Positions 33,122-42,890 are shown, numbered from the stretch's first letter. The stretch: 64,000 nucleotides of DNA from Bacteroidia bacterium (GCA_016787705.1 JAEUTP010000027.1:186001-250000), one strand, 5' to 3'. Numbers and translations are program-made. The notes: generated from the sequence alone by a model not told the origin.

Positions 33122-35725
33122 ATGAGAAAAATTTACAAGGTCCTCTTCATTGCTTTATCAGGAATTGTGCTTCACAACAACATTTCGGCACAATGCGCAA
33201 CTACTACCACACTCGGCGCATCTTCCAATATGTTTACACAAATTCGTAACGGTACAAACCCCGTAGCTGCGGATAAGAATTTAAACACGATTGTTTTTGC
33301 ACATAGAAATAATGCTGCAGCATTTGGCGGAAATTCAGGCCAGATTCGTTATGATGTTTCAACAAATGCAGGCACAACGTGGACAAATAATGTGGGTGTT
33401 TTAAATCCTATAGGAACAAATCCTTCACGTTATCCAAACGCTTTAATTTATAACCCAACAGGCAACACGGTACCAACCAATGCTTACATAGGTTACCTGG
33501 CATCTACTATCAATTCGGTTTCGGCTGCATGGAATGGTGTAGTTACAGGAGTAAGACAATTAAGCGGATCGGGCAATACCGAAAATTATAATCAACCGGT
33601 TGTAAATTCTAGTTTGATCTCACACTCTCTTGTAAAAGGTCAACCAGGCACTTATTGGGCTATGGATGCTATGTACAACGGTACGTTGGTTACAGGTTTT
33701 AATATTTATAAAGGTGAATGGTCTGGCACCGATATTAACTGGGCAACCAATTTTACTGTTACACCGTCATTTAATACGGCTTACGATGCTACAGCCCATG
33801 TAGGCGATTATAATATTGCTTTTGATCCTACGGGTATGAAAGGTTGGTTTAGTTTCTTAGGACATTTATCTACCGGTCCAACCAACTATGCTTATTATCC
33901 CATCTTCTATAAAACCCTTGATGGTGGCGCAACCTGGACAGGGCCCATACAAGTAGATCTTAACCAGTTTACTTGTATTACTCCAAATATTACAACAGGT
34001 AATGTGGTATCAACCGCATTTGAACACGATTTAACTGTTGATGTAAACGGAAATCCGCATTTACTGACAACGGTTTGCAACGGTAATAATGCTTATGCAG
34101 TATTTTTTGCATCATGGCATCATATGTTTGATATTACACAGTTAAATGGAGTGTGGAACGCGGTTGATATTGCAAATGTGCAAGCGGGCAGGGGCACCTG
34201 GAGTGTTACACCAAACGTATCTACAATGGATATGGCGCCTCAGATAGCACGCACTGCCGATGGCAAAAAACTATTTTATACATGGTCTGATAATTCAACC
34301 TACACGGCAGGACAGGCAAACCAAAGCCCCAACATGTTTTCGAAAGCATTTGATGTGGTTGCAAATAAATGGACTCCTTTAAAAGATTTTACATCTTGTA
34401 ATGCAGGTATTGCGGGTAAAATATTATTTCCTCATGTGGCAGAAGAGGTGTTAGAGCCAACAGCAACGTCTTATAAATTTGCTTCTGTGTATGGTGAATT
34501 TACAGTGGTCAATGATCCGGGTCAGGTAAGTAATTTCAGATTTTTAGATGGAACAATTTATAGCGCAACAGATTTTTCTATTACGCCTCCAACATCGGCA
34601 GTAACCATTCAACAGGGCAATACCTGGTTATTATGCCCGACAAATACGTTGGGTTTAAGCATTACAGGCACTTATAACCAGGTTTTGTGGAGCAATGGCA
34701 CTATTACTAATTCAACCACTGTTAATACAGGAGGTATGTATATTGTAACAGTAAAAAATGGCTGTACTCTTGGTGCAGATACCATAACGGTTAACACGTT
34801 GACGACTTCAGCCGTTGCATCAAATACTGCCATATGCGCAGGAAATTCATCTACATTATCGGTTACAGGAAATGCTTACACCTATACATGGCAACCTATA
34901 AACAGTAGTGCAACAAGCACAGTTGTAACACCAGCATCAACAATGATTTATTCCCTTTCTGCAAGTGGCGATGGTGCATGTGTAGATACTAAAACAGTAC
35001 AGGTAACGGTTAACGCCTTGCCAACTTTATCGGTAACATCAAGTTCATCTGTTTGCGCGTTCTCAACTGCAACAGCAAACGTGAGTGGAGCCAATACTTA
35101 CTCGTGGAGTACATCATCAACCGCACCAACAATTTCTATAACACCAGGGGTAAACGGAACATATACAGTTTCGGTAAATGTAACAGGTACTGATGTTAAT
35201 TTGTGCTCAAATACGGCAACCGTTAGTATAGCAGTTAAGCCACAACCAACAGTTACAGCGGTTGCTAGCCCAACAATTTGTTCAGGTCAAAGCGCAACAT
35301 TAACTGCTGGCGGTGCTAATACTTATGTTTGGAATACAACTGCTACAACAGCAGTGATAGTGGTTTCTCCAACCATCACAACGTCTTATACAGTAACAGG
35401 CACTAATGCTTTTGGCTGTGTAAATACGGGTACCGTTTCGCAGTCAGTATCACCGTGTACGGGCATTCCAACCAATGTTGTAAAAACAATAGAGGTAAAA
35501 GTATATCCAAATCCAAACAATGGAAATTTTATGCTTGATATAACTGCAATTTCAGAAAATACAATTGTTGAAATATATAATTCAATAGGGCAAATAGTTG
35601 CAAAACAAAAGTTAGGTGCATTAAGCAATTCAATTAACATTAACGCTTTTGGAAATGGTATTTATAGTTTAGTGCTTGCAGAGAACGGTCGAGTAATACA
35701 TAGATCCAATATTATTAAACAATAA
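33122..35725 (+). CDS. Large T9SS cargo protein with Ig-like repeats
   Basis: An 867-residue secreted protein. Signal peptide 1-23 (ending NNISAQ). Residues ~25-490 form a sialidase/BNR-like beta-propeller (IRYDVSTNAGTTWT, YKTLDGGATWTGPI). Residues ~495-780 hold three or four Ig-like modules of the kind with paired Cys (ICAGNSSTLSVTG, VCAFSTATANVSG, ICSGQSATLTAGG). A type A T9SS sorting domain closes the chain (VKVYPNPNNGNFML, VEIYNSIGQIV, NGIYSLVL, then a short basic end). It should be exported by the T9SS encoded at 37.9-42.8 kb and displayed or released. No catalytic site was identified with confidence. Confidence 0.87.
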   Translation: MRKIYKVLFIALSGIVLHNNISAQCATTTTLGASSNMFTQIRNGTNPVAADKNLNTIVFAHRNNAAAFGGNSGQIRYDVSTNAGTTWTNNVGVLNPIGTNPSRYPNALIYNPTGNTVPTNAYIGYLASTINSVSAAWNGVVTGVRQLSGSGNTENYNQPVVNSSLISHSLVKGQPGTYWAMDAMYNGTLVTGFNIYKGEWSGTDINWATNFTVTPSFNTAYDATAHVGDYNIAFDPTGMKGWFSFLGHLSTGPTNYAYYPIFYKTLDGGATWTGPIQVDLNQFTCITPNITTGNVVSTAFEHDLTVDVNGNPHLLTTVCNGNNAYAVFFASWHHMFDITQLNGVWNAVDIANVQAGRGTWSVTPNVSTMDMAPQIARTADGKKLFYTWSDNSTYTAGQANQSPNMFSKAFDVVANKWTPLKDFTSCNAGIAGKILFPHVAEEVLEPTATSYKFASVYGEFTVVNDPGQVSNFRFLDGTIYSATDFSITPPTSAVTIQQGNTWLLCPTNTLGLSITGTYNQVLWSNGTITNSTTVNTGGMYIVTVKNGCTLGADTITVNTLTTSAVASNTAICAGNSSTLSVTGNAYTYTWQPINSSATSTVVTPASTMIYSLSASGDGACVDTKTVQVTVNALPTLSVTSSSSVCAFSTATANVSGANTYSWSTSSTAPTISITPGVNGTYTVSVNVTGTDVNLCSNTATVSIAVKPQPTVTAVASPTICSGQSATLTAGGANTYVWNTTATTAVIVVSPTITTSYTVTGTNAFGCVNTGTVSQSVSPCTGIPTNVVKTIEVKVYPNPNNGNFMLDITAISENTIVEIYNSIGQIVAKQKLGALSNSININAFGNGIYSLVLAENGRVIHRSNIIKQ

Positions 35726-35746
35726 TTAATTAATTTTTAAGCAATA

Positions 35747-35780
35747 AAACCCGCTAGCTAATTGCTGAGCGGGTTTTTGT
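35747..35780 (+). terminator. Intrinsic terminator after the large cargo gene
   Basis: A 9-bp stem AAACCCGCT / AGCGGGTTT with a 12-base loop, followed by TTGTTTT on the plus strand, 22 bp after the stop codon. Confidence 0.85.
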
Positions 35781-35829
35781 TTTATTGCTGGTTTTGTATA
35801 TATTCGTAATGCTCAAAATTAAATTCACA

Positions 35830-36246
35830 ATGTTACAAACCAAAGAATACCCTTTAGCAACATTAGAATATAGTCCGCAAAAAAATATTTTAGTATACAG
35901 GGTAAAGCAGGATATTACGATAGATATAAACGAGATAAAAGAAATGATAAGTTATGTGCAGGAATTTATGGGCCAAACAAAGCACATGGCTATTATTGAT
36001 TTTGGGGCTAGTGTAGGCTCTACCACCGAAGGAAGAAAAGTATATGCAGAATCGCAATATTTATTGGAGCATCGAATAGCAGATGCTTTTTTGGTAAGAT
36101 CACTTTCGATGAGATTGATAGCCAATTTTTTTATACGTGTAACAAAACCAAAGATCCCAACACGTTTATTTACGTCTGAGGTGGAAGCTTTTAAATGGCT
36201 GGAAGGCTTTAAGGATAAGCTTCGCAATGGCAATAAAACATTTTAA
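35830..36246 (+). CDS. Small STAS/SpoIIAA-like protein
   Basis: A 138-residue cytosolic protein. The strand-helix order (LATLEYSPQKNILVYRV, then KEMISYVQEFMG, MAIIDFGAS, ending FTSEVEAFKWLEGF) resembles the SpoIIAA/STAS-like fold found in small Bacteroidota proteins, in which the C-terminal FxSEEEAxxWL pattern recurs. Role unknown. ATG 35830 was chosen because the next in-frame ATG upstream (35809) and a TTG at 35785 add a hydrophobic stretch not typical of the family. Confidence 0.6.
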   Translation: MLQTKEYPLATLEYSPQKNILVYRVKQDITIDINEIKEMISYVQEFMGQTKHMAIIDFGASVGSTTEGRKVYAESQYLLEHRIADAFLVRSLSMRLIANFFIRVTKPKIPTRLFTSEVEAFKWLEGFKDKLRNGNKTF

Positions 36247-36260
36247 TGATTATAAATAAA

Positions 36261-36292
36261 AAACCCTGTTTTATTTAAATAAAACAGGGTTT
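36261..36292. terminator. 32-bp perfect palindromic bidirectional terminator
   Basis: AAACCCTGTTTTATTT and its exact reverse complement AAATAAAACAGGGTTT are directly adjacent, between the convergent STAS-like and rpmE2 genes. Serves both strands. Confidence 0.85.
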
Positions 36293-36312
36293 GAATATTT
36301 GTTTTTGAAAGA

Positions 36313-36564
36313 TTATTTCTTTTTAGCGTAACGCGTACGGAATTTATCCACACGACCCGCGGTATCAACCAATACTTGTTTACCGGTGTAAAAAGGGTGA
36401 GATGTCATGGAGATATCTAACTTCACTAATGGATATTCGTTACCGTCTTCCCACTTAATATTTTCTTTTGTATCAGCGCAAGAACGTGTAAGAAATGCAT
36501 AGCCATTGCTCATATCTTTAAATACACATAATCTGTAGTTTTCCGGGTGAATTTCTTTTTTCAT
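36313..36564 (-). CDS. rpmE2: 50S ribosomal protein L31, type B
   Basis: An 83-residue ribosomal protein that helps bridge the large and small subunits. KKEIHPENYRLCVFKDMSNGY, FLTRSC and SHPFYTGKQ are standard. Only single Cys residues are present (LCVF, RSCAD), not the CxxC zinc pair of the A-type, so it is the zinc-free B form that is usual in Bacteroidota. Has a well-formed promoter and a strong terminator, so it is transcribed alone. Confidence 0.97.
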   Translation of the reverse strand: MKKEIHPENYRLCVFKDMSNGYAFLTRSCADTKENIKWEDGNEYPLVKLDISMTSHPFYTGKQVLVDTAGRVDKFRTRYAKKK

Positions 36565-36590
36565 TTTATTTAAGTTTCAAAATTGGGACG

Positions 36591-36623
36591 CAAATATAAT
36601 GCAATAATTTTAAATCCCCAAAA
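36591..36623 (-). promoter_or_regulatory. Promoter of rpmE2
   Basis: On the minus strand TTTTG (36619-36623) and TATATTTG (36591-36598) are separated by 20 bases. Both elements match the Bacteroidota consensus TTTG / TAnnTTTG. The start of transcription would be about 20 bases before the ATG. Confidence 0.7.
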
Positions 36624-36710
36624 TTATCGGTAAACATTTTAACATCATAAAGTTTAGGTAAAAAAACGTAGCCCAAATTTTAACATTTCTAAAAAAAATT
36701 GTCCCAATTG

Positions 36711-36741
36711 TTTGTTTTTTAGATTTCTTTAACTAATTTAG
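36711..36741 (+). promoter_or_regulatory. Promoter of the PorP/SprF-family gene
   Basis: TTTG (36711-36714) and TAATTTAG (36734-36741, one mismatch to TAnnTTTG) are 19 bases apart. The leader to the ATG at 36794 would be about 45 bases. This may also feed gldKLMN. Confidence 0.6.
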
Positions 36742-36793
36742 CAGCCTAAGTGTGTCAATATTAAAGCGCTTAATTAATTAACTTAAACAAAGT

Positions 36794-37759
36794 ATGAAAA
36801 AACTTTTTACCAAAATTGCTATTGCAGTAGCTGGTTTTACTGGGGTTGCAGTTGCACAACAAGATCCTCAATTCACGCAATTCATGCACAACAAATTGAT
36901 CTATAACCCGGGTTACGCAGGTATTTCCGGTGCAATTTGCGGTAATGTACAGTTCCGTCAACAATGGACGTCGTTTGACGGCGCGCCTCAATCGTTGGCT
37001 TTAGCTGTTGATATGCCAGTTCTACCTAATTTAGGTGTTGGTTTAAATGTTATTACCGATAAGATCGGTCCTATGAACACATTATTTTTAAGAGTTCCGG
37101 TTTCTTATCTTATTCCTGTTGGAAATGGTGGCAAATTAGGTCTTGGTTTAGATGTAGGTTTTTTACAAAAGAAAATTAACAATACCTGGATCACTCCTGA
37201 GCCTGGTAAAGTTGACCCTAATATTCCGGGTGCTTATGATCAGTTAAGCAATCCATCTTTAAACAAATTAACGTATGACCTTGGATTTGGTGCTTTTTAT
37301 CAATCAGCAAACAGGATGTATGTTGGTATCTCAAGTACTCACTTACCTGCACAGGTAGTTAAAGGTGATGGTGACTTAAGTTATCAAATGTCTCGCCACT
37401 ACTATTTAATGGCAGGCGTTCCAATTAATATTAATCCAAGAAATACAATTACTCCGCATGTAAAGGTAAAATCAGATGCAGCTGCAACTGCCGTTGATGT
37501 TAACTTAACGTATATGTATGATAATATGATCTGGGCAGGTGGTACTTACCGTTTAGGTGATGCTGCTGCACTTATGATCGGATATCAAGGTTTTACACCA
37601 ACAAAAAGCTTAAGCTATAAAATCGGTTATTCTTATGACTTAACAATGTCTAAGCTGAAAGGCTATTCAGGTGGTACTCATGAGATTGTATTAGGTTTCT
37701 GTTTAATGAAAAAAGAGAAGAAATTGGCATCATACGGTGATGACCGTTTCTTAAATTAA
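36794..37759 (+). CDS. PorP/SprF family T9SS outer-membrane protein
   Basis: A 321-residue predicted outer-membrane barrel with signal peptide (ending VAVAQQ). DPQFTQFMHNKLIYNPGYAG is the family's N-terminal motif; later strands alternate Gly and aromatic residues and include GLGLDVGFLQKK and WAGGTYRLGDAAALMIGYQG. PorP/SprF proteins are part of or assist the T9SS, sometimes tethering type B sorted adhesins to the surface. Located directly upstream of gldKLMN on the same strand (130 bp gap), matching the usual order of the locus. Which subfamily member (PorP or an SprF) cannot be settled by sequence alone, although synteny favours PorP. Confidence 0.92.
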   Translation: MKKLFTKIAIAVAGFTGVAVAQQDPQFTQFMHNKLIYNPGYAGISGAICGNVQFRQQWTSFDGAPQSLALAVDMPVLPNLGVGLNVITDKIGPMNTLFLRVPVSYLIPVGNGGKLGLGLDVGFLQKKINNTWITPEPGKVDPNIPGAYDQLSNPSLNKLTYDLGFGAFYQSANRMYVGISSTHLPAQVVKGDGDLSYQMSRHYYLMAGVPININPRNTITPHVKVKSDAAATAVDVNLTYMYDNMIWAGGTYRLGDAAALMIGYQGFTPTKSLSYKIGYSYDLTMSKLKGYSGGTHEIVLGFCLMKKEKKLASYGDDRFLN

Positions 37760-37889
37760 TAATTATTGTAACCTTTTATATATAATTTCGTTTAAACCAC
37801 TTACAACTAACAATTAATGTTAATAACTTTAAACAAAAAAAGCATTGTAACTTTAATGTTGATTGTGGTTATAAACTAAAACAAGAAAT

Positions 37890-39434
37890 ATGAAAAAACT
37901 ACTGGTATTAGCTTCATTCGTCGCATTTGTTGCAGGTTGCAACAAACACGAAGCCGAATTAGTTGGTGTCGCTGGTCGCGAAAAATGGTTTCAGCCAGAT
38001 CCGTTTGGTACCCTTTTCATACCTATGGGAAGTTACCATATGGGGCCCGATGATGAAGAAAACCCTATGGCTCACACCACAAAATCTAAAATGGTGTCAG
38101 TTCAGGCATTTTATATTGATGACTCTGAGATCTCAAATAATGAGTACCGCCAATTCGTTTATTGGGTGCGCGACTCTATTGCCCGTAAATTATTAGCATT
38201 CGGTTCTAATGGTGATGCTGAAGATTTTCAAATCACTCAGGATGACTTCTTAGCTATGTGGCCTATCTATAAAGGCGATAATAACTTACAGGATCCATAC
38301 ATTAACTGGGACCAAAAAATTAACTGGAACAGTGATGATGATGATTACAGAGCTGATCTTCAACCATTGTATCTTCCTGAAGGTGAGCGTTTTTATAACC
38401 GTAAAGAGATCGATGCACGTAAACTGAACTATGAATATTACAGAATTGATATTCGTTTAGCTGCTTCAAAAACTAACCGTTTCCTTCCTAATAAATCACC
38501 TGACATTCAGGATGCTGCCCACGACTATAAAAAAGCAGATTATATGAATGGTGTTACTTTAAATGATGGTCAAAACGGTGCGCCAGGATCTCCATCATCT
38601 TTAGTAGGCGATCCTTCAAAGGATAGTAAGGTTTTAGGTACTTATAATGTAAAAGATCAGGTTTCTGTTGGTCAAGGTAATTATGTACCAAGAGAGCGTA
38701 AAGGTGTTGACCGTTCGGTATTTATCTTAAAAGATATTATTAATGTATATCCAGATACTTTAGCATGGGTACACGATTATACTTATTCATTCAATGAGCC
38801 ATTAACCAATATGTATTTCTGGCATCCTGCTTATGACGATTACCCGGTAGTAGGTCTTAACTGGAAACAGGTTCGTGCATTCTCTATTTGGCGTTCATTA
38901 TTATTAAACAATTACTTAATTGGTACCGGTCAAACTATTGTAAATGATTTTCGTTTACCAACAGAAAGTGAGTGGGAGTATGCGGCTCGTGGTGGCCTGG
39001 ATAAATCTCCTTACCCTTGGGGCGGTCCTTACATCCGTAACTCTCGTGGTTGTTTCTTAGGTAACTTTAAACCAATGCGTGGTTCTTATATTGATGATGG
39101 TGGTTTCCACTCAGTATATATTTATTCTTATAACCCTAATGATTACGGTTTATATTGCATGGCAGGTAACGTATCAGAGTGGACAAGTAATGCCTACGAT
39201 GAGTCAGCTTACGATTTCCAACATGATTTGAATCCTGATTACGTTTATGAAGCGCAGGATAAAGATGCAAATGTATTAAAACGTAAAGTAATTCGTGGAG
39301 GAAGCTGGAAAGATGTTGGTTATTACTTACAAACAAGTGCCCGTACTTACGAGTATCAGGATACAGCAAAATGTTATGTTGGATTCAGGAACGTAATGAC
39401 GTATTTAGGTCGTGCGAAAGGCGACGATATTTAG
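37890..39434 (+). CDS. gldK: T9SS ring lipoprotein GldK
   Basis: A 514-residue lipoprotein (lipobox VAGC, Cys17) of the formylglycine-generating-enzyme/sulfatase-modifying fold. GldK (PorK) forms, with GldN, the periplasmic ring under the outer membrane in the type IX secretion machine. Family features include FIPMGSYHMGPDDEE, EISNNEYRQFVYWVRD, RLPTESEWEYAARGG, CMAGNVSEWTSNAY and KVIRGGSWKD. GldK is thought to be structural rather than catalytic. A probable -7-like box (TAACTTTA, around 37850) precedes it. First gene of the gldK-L-M-N block. Confidence 0.96.
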   Translation: MKKLLVLASFVAFVAGCNKHEAELVGVAGREKWFQPDPFGTLFIPMGSYHMGPDDEENPMAHTTKSKMVSVQAFYIDDSEISNNEYRQFVYWVRDSIARKLLAFGSNGDAEDFQITQDDFLAMWPIYKGDNNLQDPYINWDQKINWNSDDDDYRADLQPLYLPEGERFYNRKEIDARKLNYEYYRIDIRLAASKTNRFLPNKSPDIQDAAHDYKKADYMNGVTLNDGQNGAPGSPSSLVGDPSKDSKVLGTYNVKDQVSVGQGNYVPRERKGVDRSVFILKDIINVYPDTLAWVHDYTYSFNEPLTNMYFWHPAYDDYPVVGLNWKQVRAFSIWRSLLLNNYLIGTGQTIVNDFRLPTESEWEYAARGGLDKSPYPWGGPYIRNSRGCFLGNFKPMRGSYIDDGGFHSVYIYSYNPNDYGLYCMAGNVSEWTSNAYDESAYDFQHDLNPDYVYEAQDKDANVLKRKVIRGGSWKDVGYYLQTSARTYEYQDTAKCYVGFRNVMTYLGRAKGDDI

Positions 39435-39491
39435 TAGAAAACACAAACACAAAATAAACACAAACAACTAACACAAAAACACAAAACAGCT
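39435..39491 (+). promoter_or_regulatory. A/C-rich leader between gldK and gldL
   Basis: A 57-base spacer made almost only of ACAAACAC/ACACAAA units, with few T or G and no possible hairpin. It may act as an unstructured translation enhancer for gldL. Confidence 0.4.
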
Positions 39492-40292
39492 ATGAGTAAA
39501 TTAGGAAAAGTAAAAGGGTTCAAAAGGTTCGTACACATTGCATCATGCCTTGGAGCAGCAATCGTTATTTTAGGAGCTTTATTTAAAATTATGCATTGGC
39601 CTGGATGTAATGAGATGCTTATCGTAGGTCTTAGTACAGAGGCTTTCTTATTCTGTTTATTTGCTTCAGATATTCCTCATGAAGAAGTAGATTGGACATT
39701 AGCTTATCCGGAATTAGCTGGTATGGGTGGTGCAGCAGAAATTGAAGAAGAAAAACAAGATAATTTACCTATCAGCACTCAGCTTGATAATTTGTTAGCT
39801 GAAGCAAAAATTGGCCCTGAATTAATCGAAAGCTTAGGTGCAGGTATGCGTGCAATTGGTGATAACGCAGGTAAAATGGCAGATATCAGCAACGCAACAG
39901 TTGCAACTAATGAATATGTTGATAGCGTTAAAAAAGCATCAAGCAATGTTTCTACATTAGCTGATACTTACCAAAAAGCTGCAGCATCTATGTCAGATCT
40001 TGCTAACTCAAATGATGCCGGTTATTCAATTGGTGAATCATTAAATAAAGTATCTAAAAATTTATCTGCTTTAAATGCAACTTATGAGTTGCAATTGCAA
40101 GGTAGTAAAACACATTTAGATGCTACTAACAAATTCTATGACGGCTTAGCTGATCTAATGAAAAACTTACACGATTCTGTGGATGATACTAAAAAATATC
40201 GCCAAGAAATGTCTCAGTTATCAACTAACTTAACAGCCTTAAATACCATTTATGGTAACATGTTAGGTGCTATGAACTTTAACAAAGGTTAA
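39492..40292 (+). CDS. gldL: T9SS inner-membrane motor protein GldL
   Basis: A 266-residue cytoplasmic-membrane protein; with GldM it forms the proton-driven motor of the T9SS. Two membrane helices cover ~residues 15-62, containing HIASCLGAAIVILGALFK and IMHWPGCNEMLIVGLSTEAF. His35 and the intramembrane Glu50 (STEAF) correspond to residues implicated in proton coupling in the family. A long coiled cytoplasmic part (residues ~75-266) is rich in Ala/Ser/Asn. It is longer than Flavobacterium johnsoniae GldL. Translation starts behind an A/C-rich leader. Confidence 0.95.
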   Translation: MSKLGKVKGFKRFVHIASCLGAAIVILGALFKIMHWPGCNEMLIVGLSTEAFLFCLFASDIPHEEVDWTLAYPELAGMGGAAEIEEEKQDNLPISTQLDNLLAEAKIGPELIESLGAGMRAIGDNAGKMADISNATVATNEYVDSVKKASSNVSTLADTYQKAAASMSDLANSNDAGYSIGESLNKVSKNLSALNATYELQLQGSKTHLDATNKFYDGLADLMKNLHDSVDDTKKYRQEMSQLSTNLTALNTIYGNMLGAMNFNKG

Positions 40293-40371
40293 TAGCAGTT
40301 GTAACCAAACAGCGAATTAGTATTATTTAATTATTAAATTGTTTAACAACAAATAAAACAGAATTTAAAAA

Positions 40372-42006
40372 ATGGCAGGCGGAGGCAAAGAAACTCCTAG
40401 GCAGAAGATGATTGGTATGATGTACCTGGTACTTACCGCACTTTTGGCTATGAACGTTTCAAAACAAATATTAAGGGGTTATATTACCGTAAATGAAAGT
40501 ATGGAAAAAAGCCGCGAGAATTTAGCGGAAAATAATAAACGTGTAACAGAATCTTTCGAACATACAATTAACGGAAATCCCGCAGCAGCAGGGTATTTCG
40601 AAAAAGCAAAAGAAGCTCAAAAAATGCTTAAAGAAATGGAGACTTACGTTGACCAGGTTAAGTATAATGTAATTGGGGCTTCTGAACAAACTACTAAAGC
40701 AGATACTGTTCACTTAAAATACGCACAAAGGATAGATGATTATGATAATCCTTCACGAGTATTAGGTGTTGCAGAGCCTAGTCAACCGCTTAATGGTCCT
40801 TTAACTGCTCAGGAGTTTAAAGGTAAAATGGAAAAGTTAGTATCTAATTTAACAAGTATGTTAGATGGTATGCAATCTAATCCAAAAACAAAATTATTAC
40901 CCGAAGATTATGAGTCACTTAAAAAGAAGGTTCAGGCTTTAAAACCTGCAGCATCAGGCGCTAAAGAAGATGGTGTTGCCATGACATGGGAGGTAGAGAA
41001 CTTTTACCACTTGCCAATGGCTGCCGTGGTTTGTAATTTTAATAAGATAGTTGCCGATCTTAAGAACACTGAAGCAGAGATATTAAACATCTTTTCTGGT
41101 GCTAGTGGTAAATTGGCCATTAAATTTGACAAATTATCAGCAAAGGTAATTGCTCCTTCATCTTATATTCAGGCTGGTCAGCCTTATACTGCCGACATCT
41201 TCTTAGCAGCTTCATCAAGTGCGATGACTGCGGAACAAATGCAGGTATTATTGAATGGTGATTCTGCAACAGGTAATGGTGGTACACCTATTAAAATTGA
41301 AGGTGGTATGGGTAAATACGAAGTTGGTACTAGTGGTCAAGGTGAGCAAAATGTTAAAGGTATTATTCGATTCAAAAAACCTGATGGTACTTTTGAGAAT
41401 TATCCTTGGAGAGCTACTTACATGGTTGCTGCTCCTGCTGTAGCGGTTCAGTTAACAAAAATGAATGTAATGTACATTGGTGTTGATAATCCTATTCAGG
41501 TTTCTGCAGCAGGTGTTTCTCCAACTGAATTACAGGTTAACTTATCTGGTTGCGGTGCTACTAAAACAGGTTCAAATGGTAAATTTGTTGTGAGAGCAAC
41601 AAGCCCTGGTACTTGTATGGTTAGCGTTTCTGCTAAAGGTAAATCACAAGGTCCTGCACAAGCTATTCGTGTTAAGAAAATTCCTGATCCTGTAGCTAAA
41701 GTAGGTGGTAAAACAGGTAACGTTGAGGTTAAAAAAGTAGAATTAGGACAAATTGGTGGTGTTGGTGCTGAATTAGCAGGTTTTGACTTTGATGCTAAAT
41801 TTATTGTTATCTCATTCGAATTGAGTGCTGTTGTTAAAGGCGCCTTAAAATCTGTAGTTTGTTCTGGTAACAGTGTAAACTCCGAGGCCAGAGGTATTCT
41901 AAACTCAGCGGGTGTGGGTAGCAAGATCTTCTTCGAGAACGTTAAGGCAAAAGGTCCTGACGGAACCGTAAGAAATATCCCCGGTGTAACTTTAAAAGTA
42001 AAATAA
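40372..42006 (+). CDS. gldM: T9SS motor protein GldM
   Basis: A 544-residue protein with one N-terminal membrane helix (residues ~14-34: MIGMMYLVLTALLAMNVSKQIL) and a long periplasmic arm of stacked domains. The N-terminal MAGGGKETPRQKMIGMMYLV is nearly invariant in the family. GldM crosses the periplasm to carry torque or force from the GldL motor to the GldK/N ring. The domain borders near residues 225, 330 and 420 match the usual four-domain arm. It ends one base before gldN. Confidence 0.96.
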   Translation: MAGGGKETPRQKMIGMMYLVLTALLAMNVSKQILRGYITVNESMEKSRENLAENNKRVTESFEHTINGNPAAAGYFEKAKEAQKMLKEMETYVDQVKYNVIGASEQTTKADTVHLKYAQRIDDYDNPSRVLGVAEPSQPLNGPLTAQEFKGKMEKLVSNLTSMLDGMQSNPKTKLLPEDYESLKKKVQALKPAASGAKEDGVAMTWEVENFYHLPMAAVVCNFNKIVADLKNTEAEILNIFSGASGKLAIKFDKLSAKVIAPSSYIQAGQPYTADIFLAASSSAMTAEQMQVLLNGDSATGNGGTPIKIEGGMGKYEVGTSGQGEQNVKGIIRFKKPDGTFENYPWRATYMVAAPAVAVQLTKMNVMYIGVDNPIQVSAAGVSPTELQVNLSGCGATKTGSNGKFVVRATSPGTCMVSVSAKGKSQGPAQAIRVKKIPDPVAKVGGKTGNVEVKKVELGQIGGVGAELAGFDFDAKFIVISFELSAVVKGALKSVVCSGNSVNSEARGILNSAGVGSKIFFENVKAKGPDGTVRNIPGVTLKVK

Positions 42007-42007
42007 T

Positions 42008-42844
42008 ATGAAAAATCTGTTTTTTGCCATATTAACGATCTTATCATTAACTGCATCTGCGCAGCAAGGTATCTTTCAACCTGGCGACTATAAAGATGGA
42101 ATCTATGATAAAGAAAACGCTGTAAACCGTCGTTTCATTCCTTATACACACCTTCGTGAAGGTGATGTAACCTGGGAAAAGCGTGTTTGGCGCGATGTTG
42201 ATATGCGCGAAAAGATAAACCAGCCTCTGTATTACCCTGTTGAGTTCGTTACAGGAAGAATGTCTTTATTCCAGGTACTTGCAAAATATATTTTACAAGG
42301 CCAGGTAATAGCATTTAATGATGAAGAATTCCAAATTCCTTTAGAATTATCTGCGATCAGAGACAAACTGAAAAAATGTGACTCTGCCGATCAAACATCT
42401 TATACTCCTGAAGGGGAGGAAGTTGTTATTAAGATCTTTCAATGTGACTCTTTAAGTATTTTAAGAAACATCAGGGCTTTTAAATTAAAAGAAGATTGGT
42501 TCTTTGATAAACAAAAATCGGTTTTAGAAGTGCGTATAATTGGAATGGGTGTATTTACCTACGACGAGGAAAAAGAAGCGATGAGAGAGCAATTTTGGGT
42601 GTATTTCCCGTCATGCCGCCCATTCTTTGCCAAGCACGAAGTATTTAATACCAAAAATGATAGTGAGCGTAGAACGTTTGAAGATATATTTTGGAAACGA
42701 CAGTTCGCAAGTACTATTACCAAAGAAACAAACGTGTATGGTAGAAATATTAACGAGTATTCAAGAGGTATAGATGCATTGCTCGAATCTGATCGTATCA
42801 AAATGGATATTTTTAGATGGGAACATGATCTATGGCATTTCTAA
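42008..42844 (+). CDS. gldN: T9SS ring protein GldN
   Basis: A 278-residue periplasmic protein with signal peptide 1-18 (ending TASAQ). GldN (PorN) binds GldK to form the T9SS ring. Conserved segments: REGDVTWEKRVWRDVDMREKIN, NQPLYYP and WVYFPSCRPFFAKHEVFN. Starts one base after the gldM stop, so coupled translation is expected. A strong terminator follows after 16 bases, closing the operon. Confidence 0.95.
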   Translation: MKNLFFAILTILSLTASAQQGIFQPGDYKDGIYDKENAVNRRFIPYTHLREGDVTWEKRVWRDVDMREKINQPLYYPVEFVTGRMSLFQVLAKYILQGQVIAFNDEEFQIPLELSAIRDKLKKCDSADQTSYTPEGEEVVIKIFQCDSLSILRNIRAFKLKEDWFFDKQKSVLEVRIIGMGVFTYDEEKEAMREQFWVYFPSCRPFFAKHEVFNTKNDSERRTFEDIFWKRQFASTITKETNVYGRNINEYSRGIDALLESDRIKMDIFRWEHDLWHF

Positions 42845-42860
42845 CAACATAAAAAAATCA

Positions 42861-42890
42861 AAAAAGCCCTTCAGCAATGAAGGGCTTTTT
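42861..42890 (+). terminator. Intrinsic terminator of the gldKLMN operon
   Basis: A 13-bp perfect stem AAAAAGCCCTTCA / TGAAGGGCTTTTT closed by a GCAA tetraloop, followed by T residues, 16 bp after the gldN stop. Confidence 0.92.
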
